64,000 bases of DNA from Sherwoodlollariibacterium sp049275655 (GTDB lineage: Bacteria > Omnitrophota > Gorgyraeia > Gygaellales > Profunditerraquicolaceae). Below are positions 26,031 to 35,010 of this stretch, piece by piece. The notes below the pieces were generated by a model, which saw only the letters and a program-made list of their open reading frames with translations, did no database searches and was not told the DNA's origin. The stretch spans positions 3,087-67,086 of the forward strand of contig JBASUY010000015.1 in NCBI GenBank assembly GCA_049275655.1. Direction: 5' to 3'. Position numbers and translations under genes: made by a program. How positions within the stretch are numbered: the first letter of the stretch is position 1; every line of letters starts with the position of its first letter.

Positions 26031-28421
26031 ATGCATAAAAGAATATCTTTATTTTTCCTACCTATACTCATCCTTTGCCTAACCCATTTATCTTTTGCCC
26101 AAAAAGATAAACCAGAGGTTCTCTCTCTTGAAGCCGATGCTCAGATTAACGAAAAAGAAGGCAAAGAGGTAATATCCATAGAGATAAAAGGAAATAAGGC
26201 TATTTCTACCAATACTATTATCTCTAAGATGAAGACCCGCATTGGAGGATTTTATCAGGAGAATGTTATCAGCGACGACCTAAAGCGCCTATATCTATTG
26301 AATTTCTTTAGCGATATTAAGATAGATAGCCAGCTTTCAGATAAAGGGGTTAAGGTTATAGTTGTAGTCTCTGAGAGGCCGATTATTGAAAAGATAAGTT
26401 TCTCTGGGATACACCGTATTACAATGAAGGATGAGAAGCTTAAAGGGCAATTAAAATCAAAGGAAGGCCAATACTTAGATTATCCTTCACTTTCCGAAGA
26501 TATACGCATCTTAGAAAAGATGTACGAGAAGATAGGCTATAGCGCAGCAAAGATAGAATATAATCTTGACCTTAACGAAGAGACGAATAAAGCGAAGGTT
26601 CACTTTAATATTGTTGAAGGCGGTAGGGTGCGTATAAAAGATATTATTATAAACGGCAATAATAATATTGCTAAGGGTAGGATTTTAAAGCTTTTAAAGA
26701 CTAAGCGGGCATGGTTTTTTAACGCTGGGATTTTAAAAGACGATGTTTTAACTGACGATATAGAGCGCATTAAGGCTTTTTACAGGAGGGAAGGCTATAT
26801 AGATGTTGCGGTTAGCTATCAGGTGGCTCCCGATGCCAAGAAGCCATATCTTTTATTCGTTAATATAGAGATAATTGAAGGGAATAAGTATTTAGTCGGG
26901 GATGTAAGTATCAAGGGGAATAAAGATATGAGCGAAAAGGATATCTTGATGCGCCTTAAAGAGTGCGTAACAGGAAAGACTTTTAGCGAAGAGGCGATGA
27001 AGATTGACTTAACTTCCATACAGGGGCTTTATTTTGACCGGGGATATGTATCAGCTAACATTCAAGAGTCTGTCTCTTTGAACCCTCAGACACACAGGGT
27101 TGATATAACTTATAACATAGTAGAAAATCAGGTAACCTATGTTGATAAGATTAAGGTTAGAGGAAATATTAAGACTAAGGATATTGTCGTCCGGAGGGAG
27201 ATGCGCCTTAACCCGGGGGATAGGTTTGATGGAGAAAAGCTTAGGCGTAGTAAAGAGAGGCTTACCAATTTAGGCTACTTTGAAGAGATAGGTTATGATA
27301 CCGAAGATACGGGTAATCCAGATAAGAAGAATCTCATTGTAGATGTTAAAGAGACAAAGACCGGCTCATTTAGCTTTGGAGGCGGGTATAGTACTGTTGA
27401 TGATTTTGTCGGTTTTGTTGAAGTGGAGCAGAAGAACTTTGACTGGAAGAACTGGCCTTATTTTACCGGCGCAGGGCAGAACCTAAAACTTAGGGCAACT
27501 ATAGGGACTATTACCAGTGGTTTTGATTTAAGCTTTACTGAGCCGTGGCTATTTGATTATCCGGTTTCGTTTGGGTTTGACGCTTATAGACGTACGCATA
27601 AAAGGGATTCTGATGCCGGATATGGGTATGATGAGGAGACTACCGGAGGAGCCTTAAGGTTAGGAAGAGAGTTAACCGAGTACTTACGGGGAGATCTTAT
27701 CTATAGGATAGATTTGGTAGATATAAGTAATACCTCTTCTAATGCTAGTGCTGATTTAGAAGCCGAAAGAGGCAAAAATTTAATAAGCAGCATTACTCCC
27801 TCTCTTACATTTGATAGTAGGGATAATGTATTTGATACGCATAGAGGGAATCTTTTTACCGGTTCAGTAGAGTTTGCCGGAGGGCCTTTAGGAGGAGATA
27901 AGGATTATTGGAAGTTTTTTGGCCGCGCAAGCCACTATATACCTTTATTTCGTAACTCTGTCTTAGAGCTTAGGGGTAGGGTGGGGATAGCAGAGCCTTA
28001 TGGAGATTCTAAAAAGATACCGATATACGAGAGGTTCTTTGCTGGAGGCGCTTATACTATAAGAGGGTATGAAGAAAGAAAAGTTGGGCCTATTGACCCT
28101 AAAACTAGCGATCCTCTTGGTGGCGCTTCTTTGTTTGTCGGAAACGTAGAGTATGTCTATCCTTTATTTGGTTTTTTAAAAATAGCTATTTTTTATGATA
28201 TAGGTAATGTCTGGGAGAAGGCAGGGGATATTTTTTCCAATAAGGACGCCTATAATGTTTCTAATACCGGAGGGTTAAAATCAAGCGTTGGTTTAGGCTT
28301 TAGGATAAAGACACCGATAGGCCCGATTATGTTAGATTATGGCATACCTTTGGATAAAGAGCCCGGAGAGGAGGGTAAGTCAAAAGGAAGGTTCCATTTT
28401 AGCGTAAGCAACAGTTTTTAA
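26031..28421 (+). CDS. bamA: Outer membrane protein assembly factor BamA
   Basis: 796 residues: signal peptide of about 24 residues ending in SFAQ, five POTRA repeats up to about residue 440, then a 16-stranded Omp85 barrel with the lid-lock type segment in FFAGGAYTIRGYEER and a C-terminal aromatic residue (NSF). Inserts beta-barrel proteins into the outer membrane. Followed by an OmpH/Skp chaperone and lipid A genes, a common envelope order. Confidence 0.95.
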   Translation: MHKRISLFFLPILILCLTHLSFAQKDKPEVLSLEADAQINEKEGKEVISIEIKGNKAISTNTIISKMKTRIGGFYQENVISDDLKRLYLLNFFSDIKIDSQLSDKGVKVIVVVSERPIIEKISFSGIHRITMKDEKLKGQLKSKEGQYLDYPSLSEDIRILEKMYEKIGYSAAKIEYNLDLNEETNKAKVHFNIVEGGRVRIKDIIINGNNNIAKGRILKLLKTKRAWFFNAGILKDDVLTDDIERIKAFYRREGYIDVAVSYQVAPDAKKPYLLFVNIEIIEGNKYLVGDVSIKGNKDMSEKDILMRLKECVTGKTFSEEAMKIDLTSIQGLYFDRGYVSANIQESVSLNPQTHRVDITYNIVENQVTYVDKIKVRGNIKTKDIVVRREMRLNPGDRFDGEKLRRSKERLTNLGYFEEIGYDTEDTGNPDKKNLIVDVKETKTGSFSFGGGYSTVDDFVGFVEVEQKNFDWKNWPYFTGAGQNLKLRATIGTITSGFDLSFTEPWLFDYPVSFGFDAYRRTHKRDSDAGYGYDEETTGGALRLGRELTEYLRGDLIYRIDLVDISNTSSNASADLEAERGKNLISSITPSLTFDSRDNVFDTHRGNLFTGSVEFAGGPLGGDKDYWKFFGRASHYIPLFRNSVLELRGRVGIAEPYGDSKKIPIYERFFAGGAYTIRGYEERKVGPIDPKTSDPLGGASLFVGNVEYVYPLFGFLKIAIFYDIGNVWEKAGDIFSNKDAYNVSNTGGLKSSVGLGFRIKTPIGPIMLDYGIPLDKEPGEEGKSKGRFHFSVSNSF

Positions 28422-28457
28422 GGCAAAGAGTGTTTAAAAAATAAAGGAGGAAGAAGA

Positions 28458-28961
28458 ATGAAAAAGCTATCTATTTTTTTGGTAGTATTGTTAGTAGGGG
28501 TTTTTCTTGTATCAGGGATAGTGTTAGCTGCGGATAAACTTGCTTATATAGACTTAAGCCGCGCTTTTAGCGAGTATAATAAAACAAAAGACTACGATAA
28601 AAAACTTACTGATAAAGAGAAAGCTTTTATAGCTGAGAGAGATAAGAAGGTAAACGAGTTTAATGCCTTTAGGGATAAGTTTGCGCTTTTAAGCGATAAG
28701 GAGAAGGAGGCGAAGAAGGGCGAGCTTGAGTCTAAGGCAAACGTTTTAAAAGATTTTTTAACTCAGAAGGAAGAAGAGCTGCGTAAAGAGCAAGAGGAGA
28801 AGATGAAAGAGATTCTCAATGATATACAGGATGCGGTTAATTTGCATGCTGAGAAGTCAGGTATAACCTTAGTCTTTAATGATAGGGGTTTAGTCTATCG
28901 GATAAAGGCTATGGATATTACTAGCAACATTATAGATATTTTGAACAACAAGAAAAGATAA
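28458..28961 (+). CDS. OmpH/Skp-family periplasmic chaperone
   Basis: 167 residues: signal peptide of about 24 residues ending VLAA, AYIDLSRAFSEY at the mature start, a long charged coiled coil rich in Lys and Glu (about 45-120), and a C-terminal IDITSNIIDIL-like end. Carries unfolded outer membrane proteins to BamA. AAAGGAGG precedes the ATG. Between bamA and lpxD as in many diderms. Confidence 0.9.
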   Translation: MKKLSIFLVVLLVGVFLVSGIVLAADKLAYIDLSRAFSEYNKTKDYDKKLTDKEKAFIAERDKKVNEFNAFRDKFALLSDKEKEAKKGELESKANVLKDFLTQKEEELRKEQEEKMKEILNDIQDAVNLHAEKSGITLVFNDRGLVYRIKAMDITSNIIDILNNKKR

Positions 28962-28983
28962 TCTTTAATTAAAAGATAGTAGG

Positions 28984-30009
28984 ATGCGTAGGGCATTAAA
29001 AGAAGTCGCTGACTTTATTAAAGGCGAATTAGTCGGTGACAAAGATATAATTATAACCGGGGTAAATGGGATAAAAGAGTCTGAACCCGGAGACTTAACT
29101 TTTCTCTCTAATCCTAAATATCAGTCTTTAGTTGATAAGACTAAGGCCTCCGCAGTTATTGCTTCTTATGATGTTTCTATCAATAAGCCTACTATCCGCG
29201 TTAATAATCCTTCACTTGCCTTTGCAAAGGCTATAACTTTATTTAAAGACGATAAACTAATTCACCCTAAAGGGGTTCATTCAAGTGCAATAGTAGGAGA
29301 AGGCGTAAAATTAGGCAAAAATGTCTCTCTGGGTGCATATGTTGTAGTAGGGCCTAATGCATCAATAGGAGATAACGCTATTGTTTATCCCGGGTCATTT
29401 ATTGGTGCTTACTCAAAGATAGGTAGCAATGCTTTAATTTACGCTAATGTATCTATAAGGGAAAATTGCACTATAGGTAATAATGTTATAATCCATAGCA
29501 ATACCGTAATAGGCTCAGATGGGTTTGGTTTTGTTAATGTGGAGGGGAAGCACCATAAGATACCACAGGTAGGCATAGTAGAGATTCACGATGATGTAGA
29601 GATAGGCGCTAATGTAGCTATCGATAGGGCAAGGTTTGGCAAGACAATTATTGGCGCAGGGACAAAGATAGATAATTTAGTCCAAATTGCGCATAATGTT
29701 GTTATAGGCAAGAATTGCTTGATTGTCTCTCAGGTAGGAATCTCAGGAAGCACTACGATCGGTAATAATGTAATCCTTGCCGGACAAGTTGGTTTAGTTG
29801 GGCATATAAGCATAGGGGATAATGTCATAGTTACTGCCCAATCAGGGATAAGTAAGTCTATTCCCCCTAACATGTTGGTCTCTGGTTCTCCGGCAAGGCC
29901 GCATATGCAGAATCAGAGGATTCTTGCAAGCACTCAAAACCTGCCGAATTTATTTAGTTTAGTCAAAGAGCTTAAAAAGAGGATTGAGGGTTTGGAGGCA
30001 AAGCCTTAA
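28984..30009 (+). CDS. lpxD: UDP-3-O-acylglucosamine N-acyltransferase
   Basis: 341 residues: N-terminal uridine-binding domain (GVNGIKESEPGDLTFLSN) and a left-handed beta helix of hexapeptide repeats with the catalytic His region in QIAHNVVIG. Adds the second acyl chain in lipid A synthesis. Directly before the lpxC-fabZ fusion. Confidence 0.95.
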   Translation: MRRALKEVADFIKGELVGDKDIIITGVNGIKESEPGDLTFLSNPKYQSLVDKTKASAVIASYDVSINKPTIRVNNPSLAFAKAITLFKDDKLIHPKGVHSSAIVGEGVKLGKNVSLGAYVVVGPNASIGDNAIVYPGSFIGAYSKIGSNALIYANVSIRENCTIGNNVIIHSNTVIGSDGFGFVNVEGKHHKIPQVGIVEIHDDVEIGANVAIDRARFGKTIIGAGTKIDNLVQIAHNVVIGKNCLIVSQVGISGSTTIGNNVILAGQVGLVGHISIGDNVIVTAQSGISKSIPPNMLVSGSPARPHMQNQRILASTQNLPNLFSLVKELKKRIEGLEAKP

Positions 30010-30026
30010 AAAATAAAGGATAGTTT

Positions 30027-31325
30027 ATGGTTTTTCAAAAGACAATTGCTAAGGAAACCTCTTTTAGCGGAGTAGGTTTACATACTGGCAATAAGTGTAA
30101 TGTTACACTTAAACCGGCAGAAGCAAATACAGGGGTTATCTTTGTGCGGTTAGATTTACCCGGTAGCCCTAAGATAAAGGCCGATTCTTATTCTTTAATT
30201 AACCCCGGAGATATACTCCGCAGGACTACTCTTGAACAAGGCAAAGCGCAGGTTCAGACTATAGAACATTTTATGGCAGCGCTTTTTGGTTTAGGCATAG
30301 ATAATTTGATAGTGGAATTAGATAACAAGGAGCTCCCGGGCTTAGACGGAAGTAGCCTTAAATACCTTGATATTATTATGCAGTCGGGGATTAAAGAGCT
30401 TGGGGTAAAGCGCGATATTTTTGAGCTTAAAGAGCCGATACGTATTGAAGAAGGAGGAGCTTCAATTATGGCCTTGCCTTTTTCGGGGCTTAGCGTGTCA
30501 TATACTTTAGATTATAATTTTGTAGAGCGTAGAACGGAATTTTTAGAGCTTAAGTTTTCTTCTCCAGAGGTCTTTAAAAAAGAGATTGCTCCTGCTAGGA
30601 CATTTTGCTTAGAGAGCGAAGCAAAAGAGTTACAGAGTAAGGGTTTTGGTATGGGTGCTAATTACGACAACACTTTAGTCTTAACTAAAGACGGGGAAGT
30701 TATTAAAAATAAGGTTCGCTTCTCAGATGAGTTTGTGCGCCATAAGATACTTGATTTAATAGGGGATTTAAGCCTTTTGGGGTTTGCTTTAAGGGCTCAT
30801 ATAGTAGCCCTAAAAAGCGGGCATGCATTAAATATAAGGTTAGTTCAAGAGATAGCCAAACAAAGGGAGAGATATTCTATGGATAAGAAAACAGGCATTT
30901 TAGAGATAGAAGATATCAAGAAGATACTTCCTCACCGCGAGCCGTTTCTTTTTGTGGATAGGATTGTAAAATTAGAATACGGCAAGTATGCAACAGGGAT
31001 AAAGAACGTCACTATCAATGACTATTTTTTTAAAGGGCATTTTCCCAGTCAACCGGTTATGCCCGGGGTGATTATTATTGAGGCCATGGCGCAGGTAGGC
31101 GGCGTGATGATGCTTGCGTCCGACGAGAATAGAGGCAAGCTTGCTTTTTTTATGGCGATAAATAATGTTAAGTTTAGAAAGCCGGTTGTCCCGGGGGACC
31201 AACTTGTGCTAGAGGTAGAGGCCTTAAAGGTTAAGTCTAGGACTGGGCAGGTACGTGGACGGGCATTAGTTGAGGGGAAGGTAGTGGCAGAGGCAGAGCT
31301 TATGTTTGCCTTAGTGGAAGACTAA
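30027..31325 (+). CDS. lpxC: LpxC-FabZ fusion: UDP-3-O-acyl-GlcNAc deacetylase / hydroxyacyl-ACP dehydratase
   Basis: 432 residues. Residues 1-about 290 are LpxC: FSGVGLHTG, zinc motif TIEHFMAAL, HKILDLIGDL with a zinc His and Asp, and SGHALN. From about residue 294 the chain continues as FabZ: LPHREPFLFVDRI and the active-site GHFPSQPVMPGV. LpxC commits to lipid A; FabZ dehydrates 3-hydroxyacyl-ACP and competes for the same acyl pool. The fusion is known from Bacteroidetes and some other phyla. Start chosen at ATG 30027 with AAAGGA in front. Confidence 0.95.
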   Translation: MVFQKTIAKETSFSGVGLHTGNKCNVTLKPAEANTGVIFVRLDLPGSPKIKADSYSLINPGDILRRTTLEQGKAQVQTIEHFMAALFGLGIDNLIVELDNKELPGLDGSSLKYLDIIMQSGIKELGVKRDIFELKEPIRIEEGGASIMALPFSGLSVSYTLDYNFVERRTEFLELKFSSPEVFKKEIAPARTFCLESEAKELQSKGFGMGANYDNTLVLTKDGEVIKNKVRFSDEFVRHKILDLIGDLSLLGFALRAHIVALKSGHALNIRLVQEIAKQRERYSMDKKTGILEIEDIKKILPHREPFLFVDRIVKLEYGKYATGIKNVTINDYFFKGHFPSQPVMPGVIIIEAMAQVGGVMMLASDENRGKLAFFMAINNVKFRKPVVPGDQLVLEVEALKVKSRTGQVRGRALVEGKVVAEAELMFALVED

Positions 31326-31328
31326 TCT

Positions 31329-32117
31329 ATGAAGATACATAAGACAGCTATTGTTTCTAAAAAGGCAGAATTAGGCAGTAATATAACCGTCGGGCCCTAT
31401 ACAATCATAAATGATAAGGTTATGATTGGCTCAGGGAGCATAATTGGAAGCCATTGCCTTATTGACGGAAATACCTCTATAGGAAACAACTGCCAGATTT
31501 TTACCGGCGCTATAGTCGGCTCTCAGCCGCAGGATTTAAAATACAAAGGAGAAGAAGCATTTTTAGATATAGGGGATAATAATATAATCCGCGAATACTG
31601 CACACTTAACCCTGGTACAGGTGAAGGCGGGAAGACTACTATCGGTTCAAATAACCTTTTTATGGCGTACTCCCATATTGCCCATGATTGTAAGGTAGGG
31701 AATAATTGTGTCTTTGCTAACAACGCTACCCTTGCCGGGCACGTAGTTGTTGAAGATTTAACGGTTTTAGGAGGGTTAGCCGCCATACATCAGTTTGTCA
31801 GAGTTGGAAAGCTTTCTATAATTGGGGGGTGTTCTAAGGTTGTTCAAGATATACCTCCTTTTTCAACTTGTGACGGCCATCCGGCCGTTGTCTATGGTTT
31901 AAACCTTATTGGCTTACGCCGAAATAAAGTCGATTATGGGGCTATAAAAGAACTTAGTAGCGCTTATAAGATAGTTTTTAATTCAGGGTTAATCCTTAAA
32001 AACGCCATAGAAGAATTAAAAAGCCCTAAGTTTAAGTCTGCCGAGGTCAACTACCTTCGTAACTTTCTTAGCTTGTCTAAACGCGGGATAAGTAGGTCCT
32101 GTAGGCTAGATAAATAA
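31329..32117 (+). CDS. lpxA: UDP-GlcNAc acyltransferase
   Basis: 262 residues, usual length: left-handed beta helix of hexapeptide repeats, the acyl-site segment AYSHIAHDCKVGN, and a short C-terminal helical domain with GLNLIGLRRN. First acylation of lipid A. Three bases after the lpxC-fabZ stop. Confidence 0.95.
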   Translation: MKIHKTAIVSKKAELGSNITVGPYTIINDKVMIGSGSIIGSHCLIDGNTSIGNNCQIFTGAIVGSQPQDLKYKGEEAFLDIGDNNIIREYCTLNPGTGEGGKTTIGSNNLFMAYSHIAHDCKVGNNCVFANNATLAGHVVVEDLTVLGGLAAIHQFVRVGKLSIIGGCSKVVQDIPPFSTCDGHPAVVYGLNLIGLRRNKVDYGAIKELSSAYKIVFNSGLILKNAIEELKSPKFKSAEVNYLRNFLSLSKRGISRSCRLDK

Positions 32118-32120
32118 ATA

Positions 32121-32924
32121 ATGGAGAGAATTGGTTTAATCGCCGGGAATAGAAAGTTTCCTTTGCTATTTTGCCAAGAGGCAAAAAAGAATAACCTTTA
32201 TATCGTAGCTGTAGCGGTAAAGGGAGAAACTTCTTTAGGGATTAATAAGTTAGCGGATAAGGTATATTGGGTTAGGTTATCAGATTTTAGCCGTATTTTC
32301 GCTATCTTCAAAGGCGAGGGGATTAAGAAGGTTGCAATGGTAGGCCAGATTAGCCCTCACCGCCTTTTTAGTAGGGAGGTATCTTTTAGCCCTGATATTC
32401 AGCAGATTCTTAGGGCGATAAAGGATAAGAGGGCAGATACTATCTTTGGCGCAATTGCCGATAAATTAAAAGAAGGGGGGTTAGATTTACTTGATTCCAC
32501 CCTCTTTGTTAAAAGCCACCTTCCTTCTAAGGGAGTTCTTACGGCGCATAATCCGGATAAGGTAACTTGGGAAGATATAAGTTTTGGCTTTGAAGCGGCA
32601 AAGGCAATAGGCGCTTTAGATATAGGGCAGGCAGTAGCAATTAAAGATAAGGCGATAGTGGCAGTTGAGGCTTTTGAGGGGACGGATAAATTGATTTTAC
32701 GTTCTGTTAAGCTTGCCGGTGCAGGCATAACCATAGTTAAAACTGCAAAGCCTAAGCAGGATATGCGTTTTGATGTCCCGGTAGTTGGCTTACGGACTAT
32801 TAAATTGCTTATTAAGATAAGAGCAAAATGCCTTGCTATTCAAGCAGATAAGACTCTTTTTATTGATAGGGATGCCTCGTTAAAATTAGCCGACAAAAGA
32901 GGGCTAACCGTAGTAGCGGTATAA
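32121..32924 (+). CDS. lpxI: UDP-2,3-diacylglucosamine pyrophosphatase
   Basis: 267 residues of the LpxI (DUF1009) family: IGLIAGNRKFPLLF at the N-terminus, the central VAMVGQISPHRLF, and the C-terminal GLRTIKLL. Hydrolyses UDP-diacylglucosamine to lipid X in bacteria lacking LpxH. Last gene of the lipid A group; lpxB is not in the window. Confidence 0.9.
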   Translation: MERIGLIAGNRKFPLLFCQEAKKNNLYIVAVAVKGETSLGINKLADKVYWVRLSDFSRIFAIFKGEGIKKVAMVGQISPHRLFSREVSFSPDIQQILRAIKDKRADTIFGAIADKLKEGGLDLLDSTLFVKSHLPSKGVLTAHNPDKVTWEDISFGFEAAKAIGALDIGQAVAIKDKAIVAVEAFEGTDKLILRSVKLAGAGITIVKTAKPKQDMRFDVPVVGLRTIKLLIKIRAKCLAIQADKTLFIDRDASLKLADKRGLTVVAV

Positions 32925-32935
32925 ACGAAAATACC

Positions 32936-32963
32936 TTGACAGTTTTTAAAGTGGTGCTATAAA
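32936..32963 (+). promoter_or_regulatory. Promoter of the CBM48 gene
   Basis: TTGACA at 32936-32941 and TATAAA at 32958-32963, spacing 16, followed by AAGGAGG at 32974-32980 and the ATG at 32986. A strong consensus promoter for a single small gene. Confidence 0.7.
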
Positions 32964-32985
32964 TATATATAACAAGGAGGTATAA

Positions 32986-33261
32986 ATGGCAAGATTAGCG
33001 GGTTCAAAGACAACAGAGTTTAAACTATATGCGCCTTTAGCTAAAAAGGTATCTTTAGCCGGTAGTTTTAATAAGTGGGATACAAAAAAACTTACTGCCA
33101 AGAAAGACTCAAAAGGCAACTGGGTGGTTAAAACTAGCCTTAAGCCCGGACGCCATGAGTATAAATTTTTTGTTGACGGCTCTTGGGTCAATGATGAAAA
33201 ATGCTCTTCCTGCGTCCCAAATTCTTTTGGAACGCATAATTGTGTCATAGATATAAAGTAG
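32986..33261 (+). CDS. Stand-alone CBM48 / AMPK-type glycogen-binding protein
   Basis: 91 residues consisting only of a CBM48/isoamylase-N-like beta-sandwich: FKLYAPLAKKVSLAGSFNKWD, WVVKTSLKPGRHEYKFFVDG and a conserved W in DGSWVND. Such domains usually sit on glycogen-branching enzymes or AMPK beta subunits. Alone, it may bind glycogen granules or regulate glycogen enzymes; an alpha-glucan phosphorylase is encoded at 45695. Own promoter and terminator. Confidence 0.85.
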   Translation: MARLAGSKTTEFKLYAPLAKKVSLAGSFNKWDTKKLTAKKDSKGNWVVKTSLKPGRHEYKFFVDGSWVNDEKCSSCVPNSFGTHNCVIDIK

Positions 33262-33292
33262 TTTGCTTATCTTTTTAAAAGATATAATTTTA

Positions 33293-33325
33293 GGGCGCTA
33301 ATATAAAAAAATAGCGCCCTTGCCT
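33293..33325 (+). terminator. Hairpin terminator after the CBM48 gene
   Basis: GGGCGCTA (33293-33300) pairs perfectly with TAGCGCCC (33312-33319) around an 11-base A-rich loop; followed by a weak T-rich stretch. Confidence 0.65.
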
Positions 33326-33346
33326 TTATTAACGTTTAAAGCTTTT

Positions 33347-34066
33347 ATGAAATACCTCTACGGCCCTATAAAGTCAAGAAGATTAGGTTACTCTTTAGGC
33401 ATAAACTTAACCACGCCTAAGACCTGTACTTTTGGATGTATCTACTGTCAGATAGGAGAGACTAGTGAGCTTACCACTCTTAGGTCAGAATACATCAAGA
33501 TAAGCGATATCGTTGAAGAACTTAAAGAGTGGAAGAATAGCCTAAAGGGAGTTATTCCTCCTTTAGATTATATTACCCTATCCGGTTCAGGGGAGCCTAC
33601 CTTAAATAATAAGATTTCCGAACTGATAGCATTCCTTAAAGCCTTTTTGCCTATAAGAATAGCCCTGATAACTAATGCCTCGCTTTTTAGTGACCCATTA
33701 GTGCGAAGAGAGATACTTGATGTTGATTTAATTGTCCCTTCATTAGACGCTGTTACAGAGAGTAGGTTTGTTAAGATAGACCGGCCCTGTGAAGAGATAA
33801 AGATAGAAGATATTATCAACGGGCTTATCTCTTTAAGAAGAGAGTTTAAGGGCAAGATTTGGCTTGAGGTGATGCTGGTAAAGGGAGTAAATGACGATAT
33901 GCGCCATATACGAAGGCTTAAAAACGCTATAGATATGATAAACCCGGATAAGATACAGATTAATTCTCCTGTCCGTACAGCAAGCGAATCAGGGGTTTTT
34001 CCGGTTGCTAAGTATAAGCTTAAGAAGATTAAGGATATCCTAGGGGATAAGGCTGAAATAATCTAA
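33347..34066 (+). CDS. Radical SAM protein, COG0731 (wyosine-type) family
   Basis: 239 residues beginning MKYLYGPIKSRRLG, with CTFGCIYC and SGSGEPTLN. This matches the COG0731 radical SAM family (TYW1-like Fe-S oxidoreductases). Members in bacteria have no firmly assigned substrate. The ATG at 33347 is preferred over an in-frame TTG at 33320 inside the upstream hairpin. A tRNA-Arg begins two bases after its stop. Confidence 0.85.
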   Translation: MKYLYGPIKSRRLGYSLGINLTTPKTCTFGCIYCQIGETSELTTLRSEYIKISDIVEELKEWKNSLKGVIPPLDYITLSGSGEPTLNNKISELIAFLKAFLPIRIALITNASLFSDPLVRREILDVDLIVPSLDAVTESRFVKIDRPCEEIKIEDIINGLISLRREFKGKIWLEVMLVKGVNDDMRHIRRLKNAIDMINPDKIQINSPVRTASESGVFPVAKYKLKKIKDILGDKAEII

Positions 34067-34067
34067 C

Positions 34068-34139
34068 GCGCCCATCGCCCAATGGATAGGGCACCAGTCT
34101 TCGGAACTGGCTTTGGTGGTTCGACTCCACCTGGGCGCA
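34068..34139 (+). tRNA. tRNA-Arg(UCG)
   Basis: 72-base cloverleaf: acceptor GCGCCCA with TGGGCGC, anticodon stem CCAGT/ACTGG, loop CTTCGGA giving TCG, and T-arm with TTCGACT. CCA is not encoded. Confidence 0.92.
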
Positions 34140-34157
34140 GGTGACAGTAGGAGAATA

Positions 34158-34610
34158 ATGTTAAGACGTATCATTGCTAAAGAGCTATTGATTATTTTAG
34201 GTTTGGTAGTTCTTATATTTTTCTTTAATCATTTTATCTTTAAAAATACACCCGTAATCCTGCCGAGATATAAGCTTGATTTTATAAACGGAGAGACGTA
34301 TGTAATAACTATAATGCCTAAGATACGTACTTATTCCCATTATAGTAGTTTTTTGGAAGAGGCATACAACCCCTCAGAGAAACTTATTGAAAAACGCATA
34401 AAAGAGTTTAAGGAGACAATAGGGATTAAATCTGTCTTGAAAGATAAAAGGCAAGTAAATGCCCGGCAGGTAAATTTATCACGTTTATATAGTAAGGTTG
34501 CCGGGGTTCCCTTTGTTTTTAAGCTAGGGTTTGTTTACATTGTTTTATTCTCCATCCGTTTTATTGCTTGGGTAGTTAAGGTATTGGCAAAACACTCTTT
34601 ACAGCATTAA
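34158..34610 (+). CDS. Hypothetical membrane protein
   Basis: 150 residues with two predicted membrane segments (about 8-30, LLIILGLVVLIFFFNHFIF, and about 121-143, FVYIVLFSIRFIAWVV) and a charged middle region of about 80 residues. No family recognised. AGGAGA precedes the ATG. It is the last chromosomal gene before the mobile element. Confidence 0.6.
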   Translation: MLRRIIAKELLIILGLVVLIFFFNHFIFKNTPVILPRYKLDFINGETYVITIMPKIRTYSHYSSFLEEAYNPSEKLIEKRIKEFKETIGIKSVLKDKRQVNARQVNLSRLYSKVAGVPFVFKLGFVYIVLFSIRFIAWVVKVLAKHSLQH

Positions 34611-34663
34611 ATAAATCTGTTATTATTAGTTTTAAATCTGTAGAGAAAAAAAGTTTAAATTAC

Positions 34664-34703
34664 GGGCCATTAGCTCAATTGGCAGAGCAGGACACTCTTA
34701 ATG
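34664..34703 (+). repeat. Left attachment site, 5' half of tRNA-Lys
   Basis: Identical over 40 bases to 41608-41647, from the acceptor stem through the anticodon loop of tRNA-Lys(CUU), then diverging (C versus T next). It is a tRNA fragment without its 3' half, so cannot give a functional tRNA. Read as the left attachment site of the element. Confidence 0.9.
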
Positions 34704-34749
34704 CTGCCAGAACAAAAATCGTAACTTGTTGAATTTATTGTAACTACAT

Positions 34750-34778
34750 ACTCCGTTAATCACTTACGGAGTTTTTTT
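34750..34778 (+). terminator. Terminator inside the left end of the element
   Basis: ACTCCGT (34750-34756) pairs with ACGGAGT (34766-34772), followed by a run of seven T. It would stop transcripts entering the element from the chromosome. Confidence 0.75.
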
Positions 34779-34810
34779 ATTTCTTCCTGTATCTCTCTAT
34801 TACTATCAAT

Positions 34811-34920
34811 TTGTATCTGTATTGGACACTTTTTGGACACCAAAAGATTACTTATTCGCTTAAGGGATTAACCCCCCCGGTAGGCCCTATATTTTCGTAT
34901 AATTTGGCTTAAGAAAGTGG
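34811..34920. repeat. Direct repeat, left copy, about 100 bases
   Basis: Starts TTGTATCTGTATTGGACAC and ends GGCTTAAGAAAGTG, with a C7 run inside. It is nearly identical to 35876-35973, except for an extra 11-base duplication (TTTTTGGACAC) in this copy and scattered changes. The two copies flank the beta-barrel gene. Confidence 0.85.
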
Positions 34921-35010
34921 GTGTTTTTTTTGAGAAATAAAGCTTGACAAGCACTACCAACATGGGTAAGGTATATATAATATACTAGAGAGAGAAAAAA
35001 GGAGGTGGAT

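Noticed and set aside
34944..34981. TTGACA at 34944 with TATAAT at 34976 before the beta-barrel gene
   Set aside because: The spacing is 26 bases, too long for a sigma-70 promoter; closer TATATA still gives 22.
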